Source: Lingula anatina (lineage: Eukaryota; Brachiopoda; Lingulata; Lingulida; Lingulidae). Taken from it: 31,385 nucleotides of DNA. The DNA lies in NCBI RefSeq assembly GCF_001039355.2, contig NW_019774892.1, positions 107,940 through 139,324 on the forward strand, given 5' to 3'. The position numbers were made by a program, and so were the translations under genes. Below the pieces are notes generated by a model. It worked only from the letters and a program-made list of their open reading frames with translations. It was not told the origin of the DNA and searched no databases. This document shows positions 20,199 to 30,956 of this stretch, one piece after another. Position 1 is the first letter of the stretch; the number at the start of each line of letters is the position of its first letter.

Positions 20199-21360
20199 TA
20201 TATATCATATCATATCACATCATATCAATGAAAACTGCCAATACAAGTAAGCTGGTGTGAACCATCAACTAATGTGTCAGGTCTGGAAAAATCTGAAAAA
20301 CGAATATACCCCATTTTTGAGAAAGTTTGCCTAACTTATTGCGAAACGTAGGTAACTCAGAAAAAAGTGTAGGCCCCTATATTAATATGAATAATATCCC
20401 TCAGAAAATCAAAAGGCGTAGGCTCTATATTAGCCTAACATACTAAATAAGTACACTGTACTATTTGTCGTTAAGCGTTTATTGGTCCAACTTGACAATG
20501 ATCGCTATCTGAAACAGAAGAGTAAATTACATAAGTCTACATAAATAATAATCCTATACATACATGTCAGATATCCCGTTCTTAGGCACCCGGTTCCTTT
20601 TTAGTGGATTGCCGTTCGTTGTGTCACACACAAATTTGTCGTATAATGTTGATATTACAGTACATCGACCGTGTGATGAATTGATGAGGATAGCACTCTT
20701 TACCTTCATATTAGTAGAGTTAACATGTAACAAGGCTATTCTGATGAAAATTAATCTTTGTAGTTCGTTAATCATGTTATACGATAGGCCTATATAGGCC
20801 TATTGTAGATTATACTTTTCATTTTCTACACCACAGTAGGCCTAAAGCTGTGCCTTACAGTTTTCAGTCACTGCGGTCCGTGACCTTCATCAGTGTAAGG
20901 TAAAGCTTTATTGTGGTGTAGAAAATCAAAAGTATAATATATATATATCATAAAACATGATTAACTAACCCCATCCCCTACCCCATAAACGCGTAGGCCT
21001 ATATAATGTAATGGAATATGATAAATGTTAAGATGATTTTTATAGCTGTCTTGGTTTTAATTTCTTATTTGAGTTTTTGCTATTTATCTTGAAAACTCCA
21101 AGAACATCCTTTCTATTTAGGAACAATAGTCGTCGTTCGTTGTTTGAGAAAACCACGGAAAAGATTAAACAGCGATTAAAGCTTGTGCTACCTTGTGGCG
21201 CCATCTGGATTGAAAATTGAGAGGCAAAGAAATATGTCTGCGCCCATGCGATAGACGTCCTAAGCGAGTTGACTCCGAACAAAGTGACAATTCTGTCAAA
21301 AAGGATGGATTTATTTATTTAAATTCTTTTGTATTGGACCAACTGAGAAAAACTGTTAAC
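20199..21360 (+). other. NAA20 upstream region
   Basis: No coding exon is recognised. The TAGGCCTA motif recurs (near 20785, 20837 and 20995). A palindromic element lies at 20809-20938. The last 200 or so bases are less AT-rich (for example GCGCCATCTGG at about 21197) and are the likely NAA20 promoter and 5' UTR. In mammals CRNKL1 lies head-to-head with NAA20; nothing like CRNKL1 is visible here. Confidence 0.5.
20809..20938 (-). mobile_element. Palindromic (foldback) element with CTGATGAAGG core
   Basis: Arms 20809-20838 and 20909-20938 are inverted copies of 30 bp with two mismatches (ATTATACTTTTSATTTTCTA...). An inner stem (CCTTACA/TGTAAGG) continues the pairing. On the minus strand the core reads CTGATGAAGG (20893-20884), a GTCAC/GTGAC hairpin, then GAAA (20865-20862). 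It is probably a MITE or foldback element; no coding capacity. Confidence 0.65.
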
Positions 21361-21873
21361 ATGACCACAATACGACTTCTTACATGTGACGATTTATTCA
21401 AGTTCAACAATGTGTAAGTAGTGTCGTGAAAAAATGGCAACGAAAACACTGATAAAAATGGCTGTTCAAAATGACCACGGTTTTAGTACTTTTACTGTTT
21501 TGTATTCTTTCCTTGTTGTTGGAATTATTAATAAATGTCACAGAAAAGGTAGCAGTGAATCAAAATTATGATCAAAATAATGAAAATAAAAGATTTACAA
21601 GTTGTGGTATTGCATGAAACCTTTCTCCCCTGTAAAATTTCACTGTTATGTGCCATAAAAAAGATATAAAGTGGTTCAAATTGTAGAAAAAATATTTGAG
21701 CATCATATTATAGATCTCTTTAATTGTTTTATTTGTTCTCTTTGCAGAAACTTGGACCCTCTGACAGAGACTGTATCCTTCTTTTATAAATTACTAGTAT
21801 ATGCATGTAACATATTGCAAAGCTTACATGGTATGGATGATTTAAATGTTTATGTGAAAACCTTAGTCACCCA

Positions 21874-21960
<87 letters not shown>

Positions 21961-24900
21961 CTCTTCACTAGTTTTCCTTCTGTATGGCCGCATTCACATC
22001 AATTTGAGCCATGGCTCTACAAAGCCACGACCTAAATATGGCAGACGTACATGAAACGAAAACTGCCTAATCTTTTAATGGTCTCTCCGCCTCCCAATGG
22101 AGCCGAGATTTAATGACTGTACCCCCGCAGGGACGACGTATGGGGAGGTTTGTGAGACCTGATGTTAGACCTGAAGCATGAGGAGTGAACTATTTTACTT
22201 ATATAAATAGGGTGATTTTAATTAGAATGTAAGCAATATTTGTGAAATGGAACAAGACAATTACCAAAATGCATTTATTTGTTTAAATTTGTCAGGATGA
22301 CCAACTCGGACAAATTTGCCTTTCTTCAAGTGTTTTTCCTTATCAAATGACACAGTATGGTCTCCCATTCTACATGCAGTATATGGCTCATTGGCCAGAG
22401 TACTTTCAGGTGGCTGAGTCACCCAATGGAGAAATCATGGGTTACAGTAAGTTGAATTTATGTCTTTGACATATCTGGTCAGCCATGTTTTTTTTATTGG
22501 TTATATTGTGGAATGCTAATCTGTTTTATATTGTTTTATTTTATATTACCAAAATATAATTCAAATAGATGTCTATGTATTTACATTTTCTGATTGCCAG
22601 TGGAAATGGGTTTTATTGGGATGTTATTTTAATGTATGCAAAAATTAAATTTTTACTGGAAAATAAAAGTATTAAATTAAAGCAGATGGGTAAATGAGAT
22701 CAAGTTATATCTTTATATCCTAAGTATGAAGTGCATTCACCTTTCATAAAATTTTTATCATGTAGAGAGGATTTCCCAAATGATTTCCACTGTGTATGAA
22801 ATTTTTCACTTATTTCATCAGATAAAATCATAATGATTTCTCTTTATAGTTATGGGTAAATCTGAAGGAAGAGCAGATAACTGGCATGGCCATGTGACAG
22901 CCCTCACAGTAGCACCAGAATACAGAAGACTGGGGTTGGCAGAAAAACTGATGAATATTTTGGAAGATGTTTCAGAGAAGTACGCTGTTCATCTTCTTTT
23001 TTTCTGGGGGATTGGAATATTATACTTTTATGTGGATTCAGTCTTTTTAAATGGAAATTGTACAGAAAACAGCATTTGTGACTGTCTTCTTTACTTATAG
23101 CACATTAAAGTAATTATATTTTGTACCATTTTCTATCCCATTTGGTTCTGAAATAACCTTGTTCAGTCCTTAGACCCCATTCCCAGAGATTAGATCGATC
23201 TACTTTAGGTCGACCTAACTCCCTGGGGGTTCACGCTAAATAGCTGTCAGCCGAGCGGGCACGAAAGTTAATTACCCCCTTACAGCTTGTAGTAGGCGGG
23301 ACGGACATTTAAGCTGGATTATCTGACAGTAATCTAGTGAGACTCCCCACGGGGATAGATCAATCTAAAAGCTCTGGGAATACGCCCTTAGACACCTGTT
23401 TTAGAAGTCATTCTGCACAGAATTTGAGTACTCGGTACAAGTTGGTAAACTTCTTAGTTTTCTTTTATCGTTTTCAGAAAGATGTGTTACTTCGTGGACC
23501 TGTTTGTGCGGGTGTCTAATAAGGTAGCAGTTGGAATGTATGAAAAGCTGGGATACAGTGTATACAGGCAGGTGATAGAGTATTATTCTGGAGAAGTGGA
23601 TGAAGATGCATTTGGTGAGTTATACATTGTTTTATTATCTTGTTGAGAAGGATCTCAAGTTACAAAAATTCTTGAGTCACAAAAATTGATTGGCCAGACA
23701 TGCTGAAACTGTCGGTCGATCGGTCGTGACCGGGAAATTTTGTCTGGACCTGTAAAAAATTGGCCTTGATCGGTCCAAAGGACCAACAAGAGTTTTAAGA
23801 GCCGCAATTTTGAATTTACAGTCATCATTCGACATACTTCACTAATAAAATTATATAGAACCCAAAGGGTTTTTTTCCATTCCATTTCAAATATATCACA
23901 TTCACAAAGTAAGCCACCTCAATCGTACTGATAGTGTCTGTCTCAAACCAATAGGGTGATTTTTGGTCCAACAAATATCCATTCGGTCCAGCAAGTTTTT
24001 CATTACTGCCAGTCCAAATGTCCGGCCATTCTAAAAAGTTTTCAGCATATCTGTTGGCAGAAACAGTTTTGTGTGAAAGGTTGTTTGTTAGGTTGAAATT
24101 GGTGGGTAGGATGGTATGATTATAAACTAATAATTCTTATAAAATTTGGGAACTTTGGGAACTTATAAATTTTATATACAACAGTGTATTTCACTTGGAA
24201 ACTTCTAAGTGAAAAAAAAAAACCTGTTAAAAAAATCTACAATAATAACAATTGGTTATGCTATGAGCAAAAATGTTCATTAGCTTGGTAGTTGGACCAT
24301 ATATGATAATTATCAAACAGTGAGTAACAACATCTACCCACACCAGTCTGATGAAGGCCTTTGTCCATGTTGGCTGTAAGCTAACAGTATGAAAGTATTT
24401 TGGCTTATGTTTGATAATTATCATATATGAATTGGTTACTATGTTACATTTTTTGTATACTGAAGTATATACTTGTGTTGGAATTATGAAGAATTGATCT
24501 CTTGAAACATCACATGTTCATTGTTTATAACTTTACATGTAGGTTACTCTGTTTATTCACAACTGTCACAATCCGTCCCTACATAATAACACAAATGGTC
24601 CCTAGAAAATAAAATCATCACTCTTTGCTAGATTTGATTGAAAACAGTAAATAAAAGTTATCATATTTGGATTTTTCCTTTGTATAGGAAATCAGTATGA
24701 TTCAAATAATAAATGGGATTTGGTAGATGTACATTTATGTATATACTGTAATATATTTGTATGCGTCATTTCATAAAAATCACATCAGTGGTTAGAAATT
24801 AAAAAAAAACACTGAAAATAAAAATTAGTACAAAGTGATTAGAATTTATTTTTTATTTATATAATATCAGTATTCAGTAGAATTTTTATTTAATTTCAAT

Positions 24901-25943
24901 TTTAATACTTGTGGCCTCTTGTATAGTTGATGGCAGTTTATTCCAAAGCTTTTGAGCATATATTTCAAGTCCCTGACTCTCATAGATTGTCAGATGGTGC
25001 TTTTTTGGTAGCCCATACAGGTTGAAGTTTGTGTATTATATAGTAGATATGAAAAGACTTGTTTTCTTTTAGAGCTGTTAAAATAATACATGGAATTTTT
25101 TGAGTGGCAGGCAGTGAAGATCTTTTAAAACTTGTGTCATGTGTACACAAACTTGTGTCATGTGTATGAAGCATAGTGATGAATTGTGTAAAAAGCAACA
25201 GAGAGACCTGAAAAGTACAAGGCATGGCTTCTCTCTCCTTGTCACAGGAAAGCATTATGCATATTTAAGAAAACAGTTCCAGTGCTCTGCCTGTCAACAT
25301 AGGTAGACTTTAATGAACCATAAAATAAATGAGAGGATAGGTGGTAAATTAACCAAAGAATGCCATCTTTTTAAGGAATTTACTCAAAAATAAGCTGTTT
25401 GTTATTGGTCTGTTGTTTTTCAATAAATTTCTTACTAAGGCTCTATTCCCATAGATTTTAGATCGATCTATCCCCGCGGGGAGTCTCACTTGATTACTTT
25501 CAGATAATCCGACTTAAATGTCCGTCCCGCATACTACAAGCTTTAAGAGGGTAATTAACTTTCGTGTCCGCCCGGCTGACAGCTATTTAGCGTGAACCCC
25601 TAGGGAGTTAGGTCGATCTAAAGTAGGTCGATCTAATCTATGGAAATGGGGTGTAAGACACATTATATGTATATGAGAAACCCTTGGTTGGATTTGTTGT
25701 TGCTGAACTTTTGAGTGAAGAAAAAAAAAAACTATTTCCAAGTATACAGAAATGGGAAAGTAACTTAATGTTTTTCACGGCCATTAGGTGGCAGCACCAT
25801 CCACAGAAAGGTCACCTTTTGAATAGGTTGTATCGATGTACCCATTTTTCATTGCAGACATGAGGAAGGCACTGTCCAGAGATGTCGAGAAGAAGTCAGT
25901 CATTCCCATTCCACATCCTGTGCGTCCAGAAGAGCTTGACTGA
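21361..25943 (+). CDS. NAA20: N-alpha-acetyltransferase 20, NatB catalytic subunit, complete
   Basis: NAA20, with NAA25, acetylates the N-terminus of proteins starting Met-Asp, Met-Glu, Met-Asn or Met-Gln, in the cytosol on ribosomes. Six exons join in frame: 21361-21413, 21748-21772, 22356-22446, 22850-22979, 23478-23614 and 25858-25943 (TGA), giving 173 residues (family about 178). Recognised order: MTTIRLLTCDDLFKFNN, NLDPLTETYGLPFYMQY, WPEYFQVAESPNGEIMGYI, HGHVTALTVAPEYRRLGLA (acetyl-CoA loop RRLGLA at 82-87), FVDLFVRVSNKVAVGMYEKL, GYSVYRQVIEYYSGE and IPHPVRPEEL. Exon 2 is only 25 bp. All introns are GT-AG. Introns hold a TA/GA microsatellite, two inverted MITEs around exon 5, and a palindromic element. 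AATAAA at 26788-26793 probably ends the mRNA. Confidence 0.97.
21881..21955. repeat. (TA)n(GA)n compound microsatellite in NAA20 intron 2
   Basis: A TA run of about 38 bp (21881-21918) runs into a GA run of about 37 bp (21919-21955). It lies 108 bases after the 25-bp exon 2. Confidence 0.95.
23176..23385 (+). mobile_element. hAT-like MITE, copy 1, in NAA20 intron 4
   Basis: A 210-bp unit flanked by an exact 8-bp direct repeat CCTTAGAC (23168-23175 and 23386-23393), the length typical of hAT insertions. The ends are inverted copies built on ATTCCCAGAG...TAGAT(C/T)GATCTA. It has no coding capacity. A second copy, in reverse, lies at 25441-25651. Confidence 0.8.
24298..24429 (+). mobile_element. 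Palindromic element with CTGATGAAGG core in NAA20 intron 5
   Basis: Exact 21-bp inverted arms at 24298-24318 and 24409-24429 (CATATATGATAATTATC...). Between them are CTGATGAAGG (24348-24357), a short GTTGGC/GCTAAC hairpin and GAAA (24391-24394). Overall length (132 bp) and core match the element at 20809-20938, although the arms differ in sequence. Confidence 0.6.
25441..25651 (-). mobile_element. hAT-like MITE, copy 2 (inverted), in NAA20 intron 5
   Basis: On the minus strand this repeats copy 1 over its whole length: the CCATTYCCA(T/G)AGATTAGATCGA start, GGTTCACGCTAAATAGCTGT, AAAGTTAATTACCC, GACGGACATTTAAG and GACTCCCC(A/G)CGGGGATAGA. Similarity is high but not exact, so the two copies were inserted separately. 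A clean target duplication is not seen. Confidence 0.8.
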
Positions 25944-26793
25944 CCATAGTCCCTAGTGAGCAGTGTTAATAACTAACCTTACTTTGTAGTGGATTTCTTT
26001 GAATATGACAAATACATGTATTGCCATTTTTACATTTGACAAATTATTGGTAGAATTAAGACGATTATGCTAGTGTTTGAAAAATTATTTTATTTGAAAA
26101 ATTGCTGGCCTGATAAATGTAAGTGAAGAAACAGTTTGTAACTTCCTGAAGCTGCCATACATAACATTGCGAACAATGAAATGTTTACTCAAGTTGTTTG
26201 CATTGAGCATAAGTCTAATTTATTGAAAGCTATATTTTTTAATGTTGTTGCAATTGTCCAAGTGACGTAGATTATACTGCAGTAGCCGTGTCTGGCCAAC
26301 AAATAGATGAAAACAGCAGGCTAACTTGCCTTATTACTTTCACCTTTGTAAATAGCTTGATTTGCAAGCTTGGTCATTATTTATTTGGTGAATAGAGTCC
26401 AAGGTGAGAAAACTTGGCAGTAAACACCAAGTAGCAGCTGACAGAAGGAAACATCAATCATTCTAGGTAATTTGGAGGCAAGTTACAATGAAATATGGGC
26501 CTCATTTCCTGGTGACTTTTTTCCACTTAGACTTTACTTAAACGATTTTTTTATCCATTTGAAAGCATACCTTTGCAACTTTGTTTAGTGTAAGTTTTGT
26601 GTATGAAGTACCACTTTTGTGTTGTATTCAATTAGCATGATAGCATGATGTAATAAATTTAAAACATTTTTGGACTTGGTATTTATCCATTAGTGGAACG
26701 TTAAGTAAATTTAGAAATGTTTTGTGGTTATGTTTGACTTGCTCACTAGGGAAATTAACATTTTTTTCTGAAACCCCAACCTATTTCAATAAA
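25944..26793 (+). other. NAA20 3' UTR
   Basis: AT-rich sequence with no other gene. Candidate polyadenylation signals are AATAAA at about 26653 and at 26788-26793. The apparent minus-strand frame that ends at 26981 converges on this region. Confidence 0.55.
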
Positions 26794-26980
26794 GTTGTTT
26801 TAGTAAATCTTCTTTGTGTTATTTGGAGAAGGAACACAAATGGAATGGAGTATTGCAATTATTTGATCATACTTTGTGAGAGAGCCTTCTGAGTTGGACT
26901 TTACAATTTTACAAAGAATATTGATTGCTCTTGTCCCAAATTCATGTGCCTGATAAAATGAACAAAAATTTATTTCAACA

Positions 26981-27637
26981 TTAATCAAGTTCACAAATTT
27001 CTCTCATTCTCAGTTTGTTAGCAACAACAAATCCACCAGAAGTTTTCATTGTAAGATCACTGTGAATTCCCACATTTGGTCCCCCAGTGAAAGCATCATT
27101 GTCTGCAACAAAATGACTTAAGTTTCCTTGCCAAACACTTGCTTTCTTAATTGGCATAGAAAATATAGGAGAGAGAGTTCATTAGCCCGTCTTCTTCAAC
27201 TGTGACAGATATTCTTTGTCTTAACCATCACTGAACAGTTTGAGCTTCCTGTTAGTTTTGTTTATGGTTATACAAGATGGGTTTTGTTTTGTGACATAAA
27301 AGGGAAAAGGAGTATTGAGATAATCTGGCAACAACCCAGTGCATCTGTTACTGTAAAGTATCCCACTGTCCAGAATGGTGTGCGGCATAAAAGAAAAAAA
27401 ATTGCTTCTAAATTCACGGCAGTAAAATGTCTGGAATAAATAGCCTGCTTACAAACTAGAGCCCTCTCCCACCCACATGTACTCAGCTATGGGTTCTGCA
27501 CCTGTTTTACAACACATGCCGATGGATTTCTCAGACTCCGACAACAGATAAAAAGAACAGTGGAAGAGTGAAAACTTTGCAAACCCTGTCTCTTTAGGAT
27601 TGTTTGGCTGAACAATTTCAAAGGAAAAAATTAGAAA
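26981..27637 (-). pseudogene. Decayed minus-strand coding frame, family unknown
   Basis: One frame reads for 219 codons, from 27637 down to a TAA at 26981-26983, with internal stops at only four codons: 27449-27451, 27221-27223 and the adjacent pair 27182-27184 and 27179-27181. Long clean runs lie between them (62, 75 and 65 codons). Protein-like segments include GFAKFSLFHCSFYLLSESEK, TILDSGILYSNRCTGLLPDY and VWQGNLSHFVADNDAFTGG. The last run ends in NKLRMREICELD. AATAAA on the minus strand (26969-26974) follows within 12 bases. No intron is needed to keep the frame, so a processed pseudogene or a decayed transposon gene is plausible. An alternative is a live terminal exon from a splice acceptor at 27103 (TTTTGTTGCAG) giving 40 codons. 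I do not recognise the family. Confidence 0.4.
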
Positions 27638-27639
27638 CT

Positions 27640-28420
27640 AAGTTTGAACTTAAGGGTGTACATGTAGGTGTGTGATTGGATCCCCACCCACACACCACAT
27701 AATTTGTTTTTTAATCCCAGAATTAAGTGAGCAACAAGTACAATTACAGGCTTAGATATGTACCAAGGGTGGATGGTGGTGATAAAACATCTAAGATTGT
27801 CCATTATGATATTTAGCATGCTTTGATTTTTTTTTCAGATCAAAGTAGAACAAGCATTCCTAATTTTAAAATTAGAAAAATAAAGATATTTTTTAAGAAA
27901 GAAAATGTCAACATAAAATCTAAACATGAGGTTTACAAGAACAAGTATGGTAGCAGCAGAATACATTTAGCTTTATTTGCTTCTTTCGGAGTTTTGCAAC
28001 TCTCTTTACTTATAATGGCAATGGGATATTGATTTCTCTCTTTAGTTCATGAACTTAAACATATTGGAAATTTAACAAGTCAAAAAAAAAAAAAAAAAAT
28101 GCATGGAGTGACAGCTCATATCTTTACTAATGCAAGAATAAAAAGATTGCATGCTTTCTTCAGTACAAAGTTATGCAGCTTATTTTAATTTTACTTCAAA
28201 ATTTTGTAAAATACAAAAAATTATATGGGTGGCTGCAACATTTTGGTCCATTTTTTTCAAGTCTGTCTTATACATATTACTTTATAATTTACAATTAAAA
28301 ATGTTTCTGTTCTATACTTAACTTTCTAATTTTTTGCAGTAGTTAAATATCCTTATTCTCACAAACACAATAAGTACAATCCTAATGTAGCAAAGAAATA
28401 AATACTGACAACATTTTTAC
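27640..28420. other. No recognisable gene
   Basis: AT-rich DNA with a T-run and possible acceptor at 27828-27838, followed by a 63-codon open frame with a hydrophobic end (to 28032) that has no family resemblance. A-run at 28084-28100. Confidence 0.4.
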
Positions 28421-28840
28421 AAATGAGATCTCGCTGGCTTTGTGAAGCTTATCAGAAATTTGCCAGCCCATCTTCAGTAACTTATGTAAATGGGCCTGAT
28501 AAATGATGGGCTAATCAGGCCTAATCACCATCATAATTTGTCTCCTTATGCTAAGTGTGCTCTTGGCATGATCTGATGGATTACAGTAAGATGGGAGAAC
28601 ACCTTCCTGACATGTCCTCCTGTTTGTATGCACCATCAAAAGACAGATACACCAGATAACAACGGCTGCTTGCTATCTGGCATAAACATGGCTGAATGAT
28701 TTCACAATCTCCAGGCTAGGGTATCTTGTCCCCGATGAGTCCAAATTATCGTTGCATCTTCTTTTAAATCTCGCGTCTGTTATTGTTTTCTCCCCCTTGG
28801 TAGTTTCCCCTTATTTCATTGCCAATTCAGCCAGGGACAA
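28420..28840. promoter_or_regulatory. Candidate cis-regulatory island
   Basis: A block clearly richer in G and C than its flanks, with no long open frame. It is dense in known motif types: two TAATC homeodomain cores eleven bases apart (28513-28528 area), GATAA/TTATC sites near 28450 and 28499, GGATTA (about 28578), a POU-like TATGCTAAG (about 28547) and several TGATGG repeats. It could be an enhancer or a conserved non-coding element of the flanking genes. This is inferred from composition and motif density alone. Confidence 0.3.
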
Positions 28841-30470
28841 GAGTCCTAGATCGTTTTTGGTACAAAAGACAGTCTGTCTGTCTGTCTGATAGTAAAAATA
28901 GACTTCTTGGCTGTCTAACAATATTGGCACTATGTTTTACATTCAAAACAGCCATGCATCTTTCGAGTAAAGATGTAAAAATACTGCAACCAATAGCTGA
29001 CTGTACCAGACAATTACACTGTATGTACTCGTTGCCTCAACTTTACTTTTTATCAAAGACTGATATCAGCTAAGCCAGAATATAGTATAATAAAATTATT
29101 TTCATAAATAGATAATGATAATGCTAACAGGCAACTGGTATACAAATTACAAAATACAATTATGTACAGTTATCACAAAAGACATGTAGCAGTTGCTTCT
29201 TTTGCAGCAGTTTTTAAATATTTACAAAAAAAAAAAAAAAAAAAAAATCTGTATGACATAATGATAGGAAGATACCACAGTCATCAAAGTTTGAAAGAGA
29301 TAAACCAACGGATCATCCATGAGTTTACCTTTACATTCAGCATTTTTATTTACTTTGGATGGGTAGGTGTTAGTATGGCACTGGATAAAATCTACTTCAC
29401 TTGCCAATATTTTTCTGTAAAAATAAAACGTGGACTACAAAATTGGCATATTTCATTGAAACTGCTGGGATATCACTGTGTTTGCTTCTGAACATTTTAG
29501 GCTGTCATAGTCTGTGCAAGTCTGCACCATGAAAGAACTGAGCCAAAGGTATTCATATGAATAATAGGAAAATTGATTACATTACTTGATTTAGAGAAAA
29601 AAGTGAGAACAGTAAGTGGTGTTTACAACAGGATTTACTTAGACCAGAAATAATCCAATTGACTCTTCTAGATTAAACAGGGGCTTTCTTGGCACATCAC
29701 ATTTTGTTCAGATGTTTAAGATCTTCATTTTAGTAACAAAATTCAGACCATATCTAGTTTTTCAAGTTATTTTTTTAAATCCAATGTTAAGCATTTTAGT
29801 AACATCAATCAGACTAATTCAGGCTTAAGTAAGGTAAGTTCTGTACACAGGGAGTCTACATTTATATGAAAAAGGGCACCTTGCATGATTAAAGCAGTTA
29901 AGAGGGATATCTGACAACAGGCTGTGCATATATCTGATATACTATGGCATATATTGGAGAATAACATATTTATACCCACTTTTATACAATAAAGAAATTT
30001 TGACATTTCTTCTTGAAGCATTGAGATAAAGAATAGTTAGTTGGTAAAATTTGTCTGGCACCAGTTAAAAAAGAAAAAAAAATGATTAACCGGAGTTTTA
30101 AAACAGGCATTTCAGCTGAGTCAAAATAAATCTCTGTTCAATTTAGAGTTTAGTGTGATTTTAGTATGAATATAATCCCCTAAAGAACTTCAAAACTCTT
30201 AAGCAAGTGAGTAAAAGTATATAAATTAGGGCCCTAATACTAAATGAATACTGCTTCATAATTCTAAATACAATTTGTATAATCACAATAAATCTTCTCA
30301 AAAAATCTAATAAGCAATGTCAAAGAGAACTTAATATGGAAAATAAATTACATAGGTACTATAATTGAATGCTTTCAGTGAAAGTAAAAGCAAACAAACT
30401 TCATAGCTACGACATTTTTTAAAACTCTTAAACTCCTCCTTTGTCATACAGCACAATAGCTTCTTCTTAA
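28841..30470. other. AT-rich region, probably intergenic or 3' UTR
   Basis: Nothing coding is recognised. It contains a short CTGT repeat (28873-28888) and an A-run (29226-29247). Part of it may be 3' UTR of the minus-strand follistatin/Kazal gene. Confidence 0.45.
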
Positions 30471-30473
30471 TCC

Positions 30474-30479
30474 TTTAAT
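30474..30479 (-). other. Possible variant polyadenylation signal
   Basis: ATTAAA on the minus strand, about 80 bases after the stop of the follistatin/Kazal exon. It is a variant signal, so weak evidence. Confidence 0.3.
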
Positions 30480-30555
30480 TTGTCATTGGCACAGAGAGCA
30501 AAAAACAGCTAGGCAGTGGCATGTTAATGTTTTAAAAAAATTCAACAGGACAGAT

Positions 30556-30956
30556 TCAAAATGTCGAGAATCTTCTGTGGTTTCTTCGTAATCTTCGATT
30601 CTTTTGTTCTTTTTCCTTCCTTCTTTGTCTCCTACGATCCCGACGCTCTTTGCGTGATAGTTTTTTGTTCTTTTTGTCACCAAGAAGCTGGCTATTGTCT
30701 TGTTTATTATGTTTAAGCAGTTCTGATTTTTTACATGGTCCTTTGTGAGCTACCCTTATCCTTTTGCCCGAATTGCATTCTTGGACACGGAGGTGACAAC
30801 GTGATGCATAACTGACCCCATCGCGACCACAAACGTCCTTCTTTCTGCGCTTCATCTTACAAATGGCAAGACTAGGACAGCGACAAACAGGCAAACCCTG
30901 GATATTAAGAAGACATACCTTCCCACGGGGACAAGTTATCTGCAAGCAAGGATCAT
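30556..30956 (-). CDS. Follistatin/Kazal-domain secreted protein, last coding exon
   Basis: The exon begins after a minus-strand acceptor (TTTCTCTTCAG) with two bases of a split codon and ends in TGA at 30558-30556, giving 132 residues. It opens with a follistatin-type module (DPCLQITCPRGKVC..GLPVCRCP) and continues into a Kazal-type domain (VCGRDGVSYASRCHLRVQEC, then HKGPC), the pair seen in SPARC, agrin and follistatin-like proteins. After the last Cys come about 55 residues with many Lys and Arg (RKERRDRRRQRRKEKEQKNR), no EF-hand or other domain. Such a tail could bind heparan sulphate or matrix; that is inference. The upstream exons, including any signal peptide, lie outside the window. 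I cannot assign the exact subfamily. Confidence 0.85.

Noticed and set aside
20862-20893. Hammerhead ribozyme (CUGAUGA ... GAAA on the minus strand)
   Set aside because: A stem II is possible, but the sequences flanking the core pair directly with each other, leaving no third stem and no cleavage site.
21040-21282. Minus-strand frame as a CRNKL1-like partner of NAA20
   Set aside because: The peptide shows no HAT-repeat features and no similarity to CRNKL1.
24348-24394. Hammerhead ribozyme on the plus strand
   Set aside because: The bases after CTGATGA and before GAAA do not pair into a stem II.
27823-28032. Plus-strand exon after a T-run and CAG
   Set aside because: It is open for about 63 codons, but composition is AT-driven (Lys, Ile, Phe, Asn) and nothing links it to a neighbour.
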